Shown here: piece after piece, positions 7,229 to 14,559 of the stretch
How the letters are laid out: each line of letters opens with the position of its first letter
How positions within the stretch are numbered: position 1 is the stretch's first letter
Assembly (NCBI GenBank): GCA_049794535.1
Contig: JBARCX010000194.1
Coordinates: 1 to 17,141, forward strand
DNA from: JBARCX01 sp049794535
Lineage (GTDB): Bacteria > Pseudomonadota > Gammaproteobacteria > Xanthomonadales > Rhodanobacteraceae
DNA: 17,141 nucleotides
Direction: 5' to 3'
The notes under the pieces: generated by a model
Databases searched by the model: none
Told to the model about the DNA's origin: nothing
What the model saw: the letters and a program-made list of their open reading frames with translations, nothing else
Position numbers and translations under genes: made by a program

Positions 7229-7615
7229 TCAGCCGGCTTGCGCGGCGTCGAAGTCCTGATCGCGGTCGCCTACCGTCCACAGTCGTTCCAGACCGTAGAA
7301 CTCGCGGATACGCGGCAGCATGACGTGGACGATGACATCGCCCAGATCCACCAACACCCATTCGCCTTCCTGCTCACCTTCTACACCCAGTGGCATCACA
7401 CCCGCCTGCTTGGCGAACTTGACCACTTCGTCGGCAATGGATTTGACGTGGCGTGCGGAGGTACCAGAGGCGATGACCAGCACATCGGCGATGGAGGTCT
7501 TGCCACGGACATCGATCTCGCGGACGTCTTTGGCCTTCAATTCTTCAACCGCAAGGATGACGGCTTTGCGGAGGGTGGCCGTGGTAACGGCCTTGTTCGT
7601 ACGGGAAATACTCAA
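7229..7615 (-). CDS. rsfS: Ribosomal silencing factor RsfS
   Basis: RsfS (DUF143/Iojap family) binds L14 on the 50S subunit and blocks 30S joining when nutrients are scarce. The 128-residue product has the family core DVRGKTSIADVLVIASGTSARHV, then IADEVVKFAKQAG, LGVEGEQEGEWVLVDLGDVIVHVM and the tail FYGLERLW. No ATG lies near the N terminus and an in-frame TAA lies seven codons upstream. The start is therefore probably TTG at 7615, with GAGG about 9 bases upstream. rsfS normally follows nadD directly. Here nadD is 7.6 kb away, and a separate candidate promoter lies upstream of rsfS. Confidence 0.95.
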   Translation of the reverse strand: MSISRTNKAVTTATLRKAVILAVEELKAKDVREIDVRGKTSIADVLVIASGTSARHVKSIADEVVKFAKQAGVMPLGVEGEQEGEWVLVDLGDVIVHVMLPRIREFYGLERLWTVGDRDQDFDAAQAG

Positions 7616-7662
7616 GAGTGGGAGCCTCGCGGCTTAATCACAGCGCGAAATGGCGCGGGCGA

Positions 7663-7694
7663 AGTATAGCCTCCCAGACGCAAGGGGGCGTCAA
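7663..7694 (-). promoter_or_regulatory. Candidate promoter for rsfS-rlmH
   Basis: On the minus strand TTGACG (7694-7689) and TATACT (7668-7663) are good hexamers, but the spacer is 20 bases, longer than the usual 17. The -10 box is about 50 bp before the rsfS TTG. Detachment from nadD makes a local promoter necessary unless transcription reads through from the nitronate monooxygenase gene. Confidence 0.4.
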
Positions 7695-7774
7695 GTTCGT
7701 CTAATTCACCCGATCCGGGGGCTAAATGGCTTGTTCACAATCATCAGGCAGCCTCCCGATTCAATCCGGCTACC

Positions 7775-8842
7775 TCAATCCAGCATCCGTCCTGCCTCGT
7801 AGTACTCATCCATCAGCACGGCCACCAGCTCGCCAGCCGGCAAGGTACGTACTAGCGAAGCGGCCTGCCCACACCATTCGGACATCAAATCGCCACGACC
7901 CGCCTGAGCAGCAGCGCGGCGCAGCGGCGAAGTGAGTGCGTTGAGTACCGGATAGGGTGGCAGCTCGGCCACCGCCCCCTCCATCGCCTCCGCAAAACGG
8001 TTACGCAGACCACGGGCGGCGCGGCCCGTGATGCCGCGAATGGTACCGACGCGGTGATCCTCCGCCCCTGGCAGATCGCGCTTCCATGCCTCCGCAGCCG
8101 TGGACTCCGGGCAACCGAGAAATGCCGTACCCAGCTGGCTGGCCGCCGCGCCAAGCACCTCGGCGGCGAGTATGCCGCGACCGTCCATGATCCCGCCGGC
8201 AGCAATCACCGGAATATTCACTGCACGCACGGTCAACGGCAGCAGTGCAAACAGGCCAATCAATGCCTCTTCGACCGTATGCAGGAAGGTACCGCGGTGC
8301 CCGCCCGCCTCCGCGCCTTGCACACACACGGCATCCGCGCCCAACTCCACCCATGCACGTGCCTCCGCGACCGTGGTAGCCGTGCCAACAACGTAGATAT
8401 GCCGCTGTTGCAGCTCGCGCATCTGCGCGGGTGTGAGCAAGCCAAAAGCAAAACTAGCTACCGCCGGCCGCGCCTCGCACAGTGCAGCGAATTGATCGGA
8501 GAAACAGGGTGCCCAGCGCGTTGGCAAGGTAGTGCGTATATCGAGACCTTCTTGCTCCATCAGCGCATCGAGTCGCGTCCGCGCACGCGTCACCGCCGCC
8601 ATGTCCACATCGAACTCGTCGGGCAATACGAACAGGTTGATGCCGAACGGACTCGTACTCAGCGTGCGCACTTGCGTCGCCTGATCCAGGATGGCTTGCG
8701 GCTCCAGATAGCCAGCACCCAATGAACCCAGGCCGCCGGCATTCGACACGGCAGCCACTAGTGCGGGTGGCGTGGAGCCAGCCATGGGCGCCTGGATCAA
8801 GGGGTGATCAATGCCGAGCCGATGCAGGAGCGAAGAAGTCAT
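7775..8842 (-). CDS. Nitronate monooxygenase (2-nitropropane dioxygenase family)
   Basis: This 355-residue TIM-barrel flavoenzyme is of the nitronate monooxygenase/2-nitropropane dioxygenase family, which uses FMN to oxidise alkyl nitronates such as propionate 3-nitronate. It shows the N-terminal HPLIQAPMAG (13-22), VSNAGGLGSLGAGYL (32-46), the QGAEAGGHRG active-site loop with the probable catalytic H182, and the phosphate-binding IPVIAAGGIMDGRG (210-223). Length agrees with class I enzymes. The ATG at 8842 is the first in frame; no clear ribosome-binding site precedes it. It lies 108 bp downstream of nrsF on the same strand, so read-through from the sigma operon is possible. A direct link to oxidative stress is not shown. 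Confidence 0.9.
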   Translation of the reverse strand: MTSSLLHRLGIDHPLIQAPMAGSTPPALVAAVSNAGGLGSLGAGYLEPQAILDQATQVRTLSTSPFGINLFVLPDEFDVDMAAVTRARTRLDALMEQEGLDIRTTLPTRWAPCFSDQFAALCEARPAVASFAFGLLTPAQMRELQQRHIYVVGTATTVAEARAWVELGADAVCVQGAEAGGHRGTFLHTVEEALIGLFALLPLTVRAVNIPVIAAGGIMDGRGILAAEVLGAAASQLGTAFLGCPESTAAEAWKRDLPGAEDHRVGTIRGITGRAARGLRNRFAEAMEGAVAELPPYPVLNALTSPLRRAAAQAGRGDLMSEWCGQAASLVRTLPAGELVAVLMDEYYEAGRMLD

Positions 8843-8873
8843 GACGGGTTACTGCAGATGAGAGTGTCTTCCG

Positions 8874-8890
8874 AGTATCCGACAGATACT
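8874..8890. repeat. Inverted repeat upstream of nitronate monooxygenase
   Basis: AGTATC-CGACA-GATACT has perfect 6-bp arms and a five-base centre, about 32 bp before the nitronate monooxygenase start. Its position suits an operator or a small leader hairpin. No adjacent regulator gene is present to support this. Confidence 0.3.
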
Positions 8891-8950
8891 GTTCGCGCGA
8901 CATGAAAGCGGGACGGACTCACCACGGCATACTACCGCTGAAGTCGAGGG

Positions 8951-9604
8951 CTACATCCTGGACAACAGACGCCCACTCATCGCAACGTTCGCTGTCACCA
9001 CGATACCTACGGCGAGTGCATGCGCCAGCAAATCAGTGACCGTTGCCTCAAATGCGTGGCAGATCACCAACAGGCTGGCCGAAGCAGCCGCACTCGCAAG
9101 ACCCGCCATCACTGCCGTAAGCACTGGTCGCAACGGACAAGCGCGACGCAATAACACGATCAACAGCGCCGATAGCGGAACCGAGAAGCCCACGATAAAC
9201 CCTAGGCAATCTGGCGCCTCATGCAACGTGGACAGATGCGTTCCCGGCGCCAGCCACGGACGCATGCAACCCAATCCACTGGCGCCAATCCATAGCAGAA
9301 GACTTGGCAGAGGTAGCCACGCCCAGACCGCGCGTCGCCCCGGCACACTGAGCGCAAAGGCAGCCCAGGCCGCAGTGACCGCGGTTACCAATGCACCGAC
9401 GCCCGCCCAAGCCAAATCGGGCGCTCCAGCCAAACGCTGCATCATGGGCGTGACGCCATAGTGCATGAACAACACACCCGCAATGGCCACTACCACCAGC
9501 AACCAGCCGACCGTGCGCAACCACGGTGGCAGCAGACGCCGCACAGGCGTCAGCTCGGCGCCGAGTGCGTCGATCAGAGCTTCATGCTGACGTGGGTTGG
9601 TCAT
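8951..9604 (-). CDS. nrsF: NrsF-type membrane anti-sigma factor (DUF1109)
   Basis: This 217-residue protein has a short cytoplasmic N terminus (1-30), which would hold the sigma factor, and six predicted membrane helices (about 32-50, 64-86, 94-112, 136-152, 160-182, 190-208). The pattern is that of NrsF/DUF1109 anti-sigma factors paired with ECF16-type SigF. Cysteines lie at 113, 133, 156 and 182. C133 (in APDCLGF) and C182 (in VICHAFE) correspond in spacing to the two periplasmic cysteines reported, as I recall, to be needed for NrsF sensing in Caulobacter. The gene starts five bases after the sigma stop. Its AAAGG site overlaps that stop, suggesting translational coupling and matched amounts of both proteins. 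Confidence 0.85.
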   Translation of the reverse strand: MTNPRQHEALIDALGAELTPVRRLLPPWLRTVGWLLVVVAIAGVLFMHYGVTPMMQRLAGAPDLAWAGVGALVTAVTAAWAAFALSVPGRRAVWAWLPLPSLLLWIGASGLGCMRPWLAPGTHLSTLHEAPDCLGFIVGFSVPLSALLIVLLRRACPLRPVLTAVMAGLASAAASASLLVICHAFEATVTDLLAHALAVGIVVTANVAMSGRLLSRM

Positions 9605-9609
9605 GACCT

Positions 9610-10269
9610 TTACGAGTCTCCGCGCAGGCGGCTACGCAATGCTTTCAGCGCACGATGCAAATTCACTTTGAGTGCGCCGGTGTTACGACCAGTTTGCTCA
9701 GCCGCTTCAGCCAGCGAGCGCTCTTTAAGACCCAGCTGTTCTATCGCCTCACGCTGACCTGGCGGCAATTCGGCAATCGCCGCGCGCAAGTGCTGTGCAT
9801 CCTGCTCACGCTCGCTCTCAGCGCTGGCATCGTCACGATCGGCGTACTGATCCATGGCCAGTTCGTCATGAACTTCCCGGCGATCACGACGACCATGGCT
9901 GCGCAATGCATCGATAGCGCGACGACTGGCGATCGCAGCAAGCCACGCATCGTACGAACGCGTTGGATCGTAGGTGTGGCGTACCCGATGGATGGTAAGC
10001 AGGGTTTCCTGCACCACGTCGTCGAGTGCGTCCGTAGCCACACCCTGCCGTCGCGCCACCGTACGAATCAGCGCCACCGAATCGGCCAGCACGCGCTCAT
10101 AAGCCCGCCGATCACCACCTTGGGCAGCCGCCATCCAAACCGCACGACGCTGGTCGGCCTGCTCGTTGGCGCTGAGGGGTTCGGCTGACACGGTCGCTTT
10201 GCGGCTCGGCTGTCGGGAAAGGCCGTCATGTATTACCCACAAACCGTTGGCGGTCAAGACAGACGACAT
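9610..10269 (-). CDS. sigF: ECF sigma factor, SigF/ECF16-like
   Basis: This 219-residue ECF sigma factor has region 2 at about 55-130 (DDVVQETLLTIHRVRHTY followed by YDAWLAAIASRRAIDALR) and region 4 at about 160-215 (IAELPPGQREAI, then LAEAAEQTGRNTGALKVNLHRALKALR). The following DUF1109 anti-sigma gene places it in the ECF16/SigF group of Caulobacter and Azospira. There such pairs respond to metal or reactive chlorine stress and control methionine sulfoxide repair (from memory). ATG at 10269 has a strong GGGAG site 5 bases upstream, though this gives an N-terminal extension of about 26 residues. A GTG at codon 27 is an alternative. An exact copy of the predicted SigF promoter lies upstream, predicting autoregulation. 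Confidence 0.9.
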   Translation of the reverse strand: MSSVLTANGLWVIHDGLSRQPSRKATVSAEPLSANEQADQRRAVWMAAAQGGDRRAYERVLADSVALIRTVARRQGVATDALDDVVQETLLTIHRVRHTYDPTRSYDAWLAAIASRRAIDALRSHGRRDRREVHDELAMDQYADRDDASAESEREQDAQHLRAAIAELPPGQREAIEQLGLKERSLAEAAEQTGRNTGALKVNLHRALKALRSRLRGDS

Positions 10270-10445
10270 CGGAGCTCCCTATTCGGGCAACCTTCTCATT
10301 CGGAAACTTCAAAAATCCGCCATCCCGGCAGCTTCTTGAACTAGCCCGTTCGACACGGGCTTAGGCCGGCTAGGCACTCCGCAGCTAGCCACTGATGGCT
10401 CGTATGAGAGCCCCAAGGTTCTTCGATGCCCACTCGGGGCTTATC
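10270..10445 (-). other. Long structured leader of the sigF operon
   Basis: From the predicted start point (about 10445) to sigF is about 175 bases. Two hairpins can form. One pairs GGGGCT (10436-10441) with AGCCCC (10409-10414). The other has 7-bp arms AGCCCGT/ACGGGCT with a five-base loop within 10341-10364. Neither is followed by a T-run. Only minute reading frames occur, including a six-codon ATG frame ending just before the sigF ribosome-binding site. Confidence 0.4.
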
Positions 10446-10451
10446 CGGCAA

Positions 10452-10477
10452 TTCGCTGCATCCCCGCCGGTGGTTAC
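10452..10477 (-). promoter_or_regulatory. Predicted SigF promoter of sigF-nrsF
   Basis: On the minus strand GTAACC (10477-10472) is followed by 16 bases and CGAA (10455-10452). The -10 block reads AGCGAATT-N2-CGG. It is identical in elements and spacing to the promoter facing dipZ. It matches the Caulobacter SigF motif as I remember it, GTAACC-N16-CGAA, and predicts positive autoregulation. Confidence 0.8.
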
Positions 10478-10490
10478 GTCGTATCAAGAT

Positions 10491-10516
10491 GTAACCGCTA
10501 TCGGTGCGGTAGCGAA
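10491..10516 (+). promoter_or_regulatory. Predicted SigF promoter of dipZ-msrB
   Basis: GTAACC (10491-10496), a 16-base spacer and CGAA (10513-10516) lie within the same extended block AGCGAATT-N2-CGG. It is back to back with the sigF promoter, with 13 bp between the two -35 elements. The start point would be near 10523, giving a leader of about 29 bases before dipZ. Confidence 0.82.
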
Positions 10517-10551
10517 TTAACGGACAAACCTCCACGACGGATGCTGCCTTC

Positions 10552-12276
10552 ATGATCTTGTTGATCCTCGCCTACCTTGGCGGTGCCCTGACCATCCTGA
10601 GCCCGTGCATTTTGCCGGTGCTGCCCTTTGTGTTTGCACGCGCTGATCGGCCGTTCATGAAAAGTGGCCTGCCGATGCTGCTGGGCATGGCGCTTACCTT
10701 CGCCTTGGTCGCCACATTGGCCGCCGTGGGCGGCGGCTGGGCCGTACACGCGAACCAATACGGCCGCATCATCGCGTTGGTGGTATTGGCGTTCCTCGGC
10801 CTCACACTGCTGTCGACACATCTGGCCGAATGGATCACTCGTCCGTTCGTGGCACTGGGCAACAAGTTGTCGCAGCACCCCGATGCAGATACCGATTCGG
10901 TGTGGTCCGCTGCCGGCCTCGGTGTGGCCACGGGTCTGTTGTGGGCACCTTGCGCAGGCCCGATCCTTGGCCTGCTGCTGACCGGTGCCGCACTGAAAGG
11001 TGCCAGCGTGCAAACCACACTGTTGCTGCTCATTTACGCCGCGGGTGCAGCAACGTCACTGGCGCTGGCATTGGCGATTGGCGGCAAGGTATTTGCCGTG
11101 ATGAAGCGCTCATTGGGCGCTGGTGAATGGGTACGTCGTGCCCTGGGCGCGTTGGTATTGTGCGGTGTGGCTGCAATCGCACTCGGTGCGGATACCGGCT
11201 TGCTCACACGCGTCTCGCTAGCCAGTACCAGCAGCATCGAACAGAAGCTGATCAACGCGGTGCGGCCACCGACAGCCGTAGCGGCTCCAGCACCCAAGGC
11301 CGGTGATCCGCTGCCGATGGAAGGCGAATTCCCTTCCTTGAACGGTGCCACACAATGGTTCAACAGCCCGCCGCTCACACCGCTATCGCTACGCGGCAAA
11401 GTGGTGCTGGTCGATTTCTGGACCTACTCCTGCATCAATTGCATTCGCTCACTGCCCTACGTCAACGCCTGGTACGACAAGTACAAGGATCACGGCCTGG
11501 TGATCATCGGAGTGCATGCGCCAGAGTTTGCGTTCGAGAAAGATCCGGCCAACGTCGCGAAGGCGATCAAAGATCTCCACGTTAGCTATCCCGTCGCACT
11601 CGATAATGACTATGCGATCTGGAAAGGCTTCAACAACGAATATTGGCCAGCGCATTACTTCATCGATGCCAAAGGAAATATTCGCGGCCATCAATTCGGC
11701 GAAGGCGACTACGCACAAAGTGAAGATCTGATCCGACGCTTGCTCACCGATGCCGGTTACACCAACCTGCCCGGTGGCTACGTACAGCCCGGCGCGAAAG
11801 GTGCAGAAGCCGCCGGCTCCGGCGACCGCGATCGCTCACCGGAAACGTATGTCGGTTATGCGCGCGCGGCGAACTTCGCTGGCGGCCAAGTTGCGCACGA
11901 CGATGCATGGGATTACCGCGCGCCTTCCGTGTTGATGACAAACCAGTGGGCATTGGGCGGTCATTGGACGGTGCGCGCCGAAAACGCCACGCTCGACCAA
12001 GCCAATGGCAGCATCGTCTACCGCTTCCGCGGGCGCGATCTGCACCTCGTGCTTGGCCCCGGTAAAGACGGCAAGCCCGTGCGTTTTCGCGTGACCATCG
12101 ATGGCAAAGCACCGGGTGCCGATCACGGCATGGATACCGATGCCGACGGTAACGGCACCGTCACCGCGCAACGCCTCTACCAACTCGTACGCCAAGCCAA
12201 TGGCACAAGCGAGCGATTGTTCGAGATCACCTTCCTCGATCCCAACGTGCAGGCCTACGCATTCACCTTCGGTTGA
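10552..12276 (+). CDS. dipZ: DipZ: CcdA-thioredoxin-DipZ C-terminal fusion, transmembrane electron carrier
   Basis: This 574-residue protein resembles mycobacterial DipZ (Rv2874). Residues 1 to about 215 form a CcdA/DsbD-beta type membrane domain with six helices and the redox pair C19 (SPCILPVLP) and C134 (APCAGPILG). A proline-rich linker (238-255) leads to a periplasmic thioredoxin-like domain (about 262-405) with the active site YSCINC (C294, C297). A C-terminal DipZ beta-sandwich domain follows (about 430-574). Such proteins take electrons from cytoplasmic thioredoxin and reduce partners outside the membrane. The msrB partner starts 43 bp downstream, and a predicted SigF promoter lies 36 bp upstream. 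Delivery of reductant to exported MsrB is therefore the likely role; cytochrome c maturation is less likely because no ccm genes are nearby. ATG at 10552 is the natural start of the first helix. Confidence 0.88.
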   Translation: MILLILAYLGGALTILSPCILPVLPFVFARADRPFMKSGLPMLLGMALTFALVATLAAVGGGWAVHANQYGRIIALVVLAFLGLTLLSTHLAEWITRPFVALGNKLSQHPDADTDSVWSAAGLGVATGLLWAPCAGPILGLLLTGAALKGASVQTTLLLLIYAAGAATSLALALAIGGKVFAVMKRSLGAGEWVRRALGALVLCGVAAIALGADTGLLTRVSLASTSSIEQKLINAVRPPTAVAAPAPKAGDPLPMEGEFPSLNGATQWFNSPPLTPLSLRGKVVLVDFWTYSCINCIRSLPYVNAWYDKYKDHGLVIIGVHAPEFAFEKDPANVAKAIKDLHVSYPVALDNDYAIWKGFNNEYWPAHYFIDAKGNIRGHQFGEGDYAQSEDLIRRLLTDAGYTNLPGGYVQPGAKGAEAAGSGDRDRSPETYVGYARAANFAGGQVAHDDAWDYRAPSVLMTNQWALGGHWTVRAENATLDQANGSIVYRFRGRDLHLVLGPGKDGKPVRFRVTIDGKAPGADHGMDTDADGNGTVTAQRLYQLVRQANGTSERLFEITFLDPNVQAYAFTFG

Positions 12277-12319
12277 TCGCGTCGCACACAACACATCCTA
12301 TGTAAGTCGGGAGATTCCC

Positions 12320-12937
12320 ATGTCACGCATCGATGAAACCCTCGCGATGGACCGCCGCCGCTTTCTACGTGCATCGCTTACCGGCGGCACATTGCTCGCG
12401 CTCGGCGGTGGCCTGCTGCTGCCGCGCCTGTTCGCTGCGGGTGCTGCTGCCCTGCCGGCAGGGCAAGTTCAAACCACGCCAGGTGACGTGACGCTGGAGT
12501 GTTTTGCAGACGACGGCCATCACCTTGGCTCCTGCCGCGTTCACAAGCTGGTACTCACCGACGCGCAATGGCAGCAACGGCTGACGCCAGCGGCGTACGA
12601 CGTGATGCGCCGCGATGGCACCGAGAGGGCATTCAGCGGCTCCCACGAAAAGCCCAACACCAAGGGTATTTACCGCTGCGCTGGCTGCGACACAGCCTTG
12701 TTCGATGCCGCCACCCAGTTCGACTCCGGTACCGGCTGGCCCAGCTTCTGGAAGCCCATCGCCAAAATAAACGTGATCGAGAACAGCGACCGGAGCTTCG
12801 GCATGGATCGCACCGCGATCAGCTGCGCCGACTGCGACAGCCATCTTGGCCATGTATTCGACGACGGCCCGCCGCCCACCGGCTTGCGCTACTGCATGAA
12901 TTCGGTAGCGTTACGATTTGTACCCAGGACTGGGTAA
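12320..12937 (+). CDS. msrB: Tat-exported peptide-methionine (R)-S-oxide reductase MsrB
   Basis: MsrB reduces the R form of methionine sulfoxide in proteins. This 205-residue version has a Tat signal: DRRRFLRAS (11-19) before a hydrophobic stretch and AALPA near 43-47, giving a periplasmic or membrane-anchored enzyme. The SelR domain carries zinc ligands CAGC (C120, C123) and CADC (C169, C172), the substrate block SGTGWPSFWKP (136-146), and RYCMNS with catalytic C192. The resolving cysteine found in E. coli (GCGWPSF) is threonine here. C61 and C72 lie between signal and core and could serve instead. ATG at 12320 has a GGGAG site 5 bases upstream; the frame is open further left but unlike MsrB. 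It follows dipZ by 43 bp, so the two are probably one operon. Confidence 0.93.
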   Translation: MSRIDETLAMDRRRFLRASLTGGTLLALGGGLLLPRLFAAGAAALPAGQVQTTPGDVTLECFADDGHHLGSCRVHKLVLTDAQWQQRLTPAAYDVMRRDGTERAFSGSHEKPNTKGIYRCAGCDTALFDAATQFDSGTGWPSFWKPIAKINVIENSDRSFGMDRTAISCADCDSHLGHVFDDGPPPTGLRYCMNSVALRFVPRTG

Positions 12938-13005
12938 CCTCGCAGCTCGGCGCAGCGCTCTATGGCATGCTCGACACCTACGGAGCTATCGACCAGGCCT
13001 GCGCC

Positions 13006-14559
13006 ATGCAACCTGTACGGTCAGATGTAGATCACACCGAACTAACGCAGCACGACACACAGGTGCTGATAGCCGGTGCCGGCCCCACTGGGCTCGTACT
13101 TGCGCTTTGGCTGACCAAGCTCGGCATAGCCGTACGCATCATCGACAAGACCGCTGAAGCGGGAACCACTTCGCGTGCTTTGGCGGTGCAATCGCGCACG
13201 CTGGAGTTTTACCGGCAGATCGGGTTGGCCGATGAAGTCGTCAGCCGTGGTGTGTGGATTGCCGGTATCAATTTGTGGGTCAGAAGCACCAAGGCTGCGC
13301 GCATACCCTTCGGGCATATTGGTAAAGGACTTAGCCCGTTCCCCTTTGGGCTGGTCTTTCCGCAGGATGCACACGAACAATTGCTGATCGAACATCTCGA
13401 AGCATTAGGGGTGACGGTAGAACGTCAGACTGAACTGCTCCACTTCGACCAATCGCAAGACGGCGTGCGCGCTACGCTTAAGCAAGCTGATGGTGCGGAG
13501 ATAACCTGCCGCGCGGCCTATCTTGCAGGTTGCGACGGCGCACGCTCGGTGGTGCGGAATGTGTTGGGGTTTACCTTTCCCGGTGGAACCTATACGCAGC
13601 GGTTCTATGTCGCCGATGTGGATGCCGAAGGTCCGGTTACTGATCATGAACTCCATATCGATCTCGACGATGCCGATTTTCTCGCGGTGTTTCCGCTCAA
13701 AGGGCAAGGCCATGTACGTCTAGTCGGCACGGTGCGCGGACCGGTCGATGAAAACAACGAACTGACATTCGACGACGTTAGCTCGCGCGCGATTAATCAC
13801 CTTAGGCTTCGCATTTCAAAGGTGAACTGGTTCTCGACCTATCACGTGCACCATCGGGTAGTGCCATCTTTCCGGCGAGAGCGCGCGTTTCTACTCGGCG
13901 ACGCCGCGCACATCCATAGTCCTGCCGGCGGCCAGGGTATGAACACCGGCATTGGCGACGCAGTGAACCTGGCGTGGAAGCTTGCCGACGTACTGAACCA
14001 ACGCGCCACCGATAGCCTGCTTGACACCTACGAAGTCGAACGCATCCGGTTTGCCCGCCGGTTGGTTGCCACCACGGATCGTGGGTTTACCTTAGCCACC
14101 AGTGACGGTTCACTGGCGCGGCATGTGCGCACTCAAGTGATCCCACTAATCGCACCGTGGCTATTCAAATGGCCACCCCTACGCCGCTTCCTCTTTCGCA
14201 CGATGTCGCAAATTGGCATCAACTATCGACACAGTGCACTCAGCGAGGGCAAGGCCGGCACGATCTATGGCGGCGATCGCTTACCGTGGGTCCACACTAC
14301 CGATGGTCACGATAATTTCGAGCCGCTCCAATCGCTGGCGTGGCAAGTGCACGCCTATGGTGCCGCACGCACAAACCTTATCGAGGCATGTGCCGAACAT
14401 CATCTCCCTATCCATGCCTTTACATGGAACACCGATATGAAACGCGTCGGTCTCAAACGCGACGCGCTTTATCTGGTTCGTCCTGATGGCTATATCGCCC
14501 TCGCCGTATCTGACGGTGATGCGCGACGACTACATGATTATCTATCGGCACATGCTTAA
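13006..14559 (+). CDS. FAD-dependent aromatic monooxygenase (PheA/TfdB-like)
   Basis: This 517-residue protein is a group A flavoprotein hydroxylase. The dinucleotide fold is VLIAGAGPTGLVLALWLTK (GAGPTG at 24-29). The second motif is AGCDGARS (D177, G178), which contacts FAD and NADPH, and the third is LLGDAAHIHSPAGGQGMNTG (D299). A shortened thioredoxin-like C-terminal part ends in LVRPDGYIALAVSDGD. Such enzymes hydroxylate phenols, polyketides or resorcinols, or inactivate antibiotics; the substrate is not readable here. The frame is open far upstream through msrB, but family homology begins just after ATG 13006. ATG 12966 is an alternative, and neither has a good ribosome-binding site. It is 68 bp after msrB and may be cotranscribed. 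Its stop overlaps the convergent CPBP stop in a shared TTAA. Confidence 0.88.
   Translation: MQPVRSDVDHTELTQHDTQVLIAGAGPTGLVLALWLTKLGIAVRIIDKTAEAGTTSRALAVQSRTLEFYRQIGLADEVVSRGVWIAGINLWVRSTKAARIPFGHIGKGLSPFPFGLVFPQDAHEQLLIEHLEALGVTVERQTELLHFDQSQDGVRATLKQADGAEITCRAAYLAGCDGARSVVRNVLGFTFPGGTYTQRFYVADVDAEGPVTDHELHIDLDDADFLAVFPLKGQGHVRLVGTVRGPVDENNELTFDDVSSRAINHLRLRISKVNWFSTYHVHHRVVPSFRRERAFLLGDAAHIHSPAGGQGMNTGIGDAVNLAWKLADVLNQRATDSLLDTYEVERIRFARRLVATTDRGFTLATSDGSLARHVRTQVIPLIAPWLFKWPPLRRFLFRTMSQIGINYRHSALSEGKAGTIYGGDRLPWVHTTDGHDNFEPLQSLAWQVHAYGAARTNLIEACAEHHLPIHAFTWNTDMKRVGLKRDALYLVRPDGYIALAVSDGDARRLHDYLSAHA

Noticed and set aside
10341..10553. 70-residue minus-strand frame between sigF and dipZ
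   Set aside because: It covers both predicted SigF promoters, starts opposite the dipZ ATG and has no family resemblance. A shorter GTG version of about 30 residues in the leader is possible but unsupported.
12934..12959. GTAACC overlapping the msrB stop as a third SigF promoter, facing the flavin monooxygenase
   Set aside because: At 16-base spacing the next four bases are CGCT, not CGAA, and the extended -10 block is absent.
12499..13005. Upstream extension of the flavin monooxygenase frame through msrB
   Set aside because: This is an open shadow frame of msrB. Flavoprotein homology begins only after 13006, and msrB in the other frame has all its motifs.
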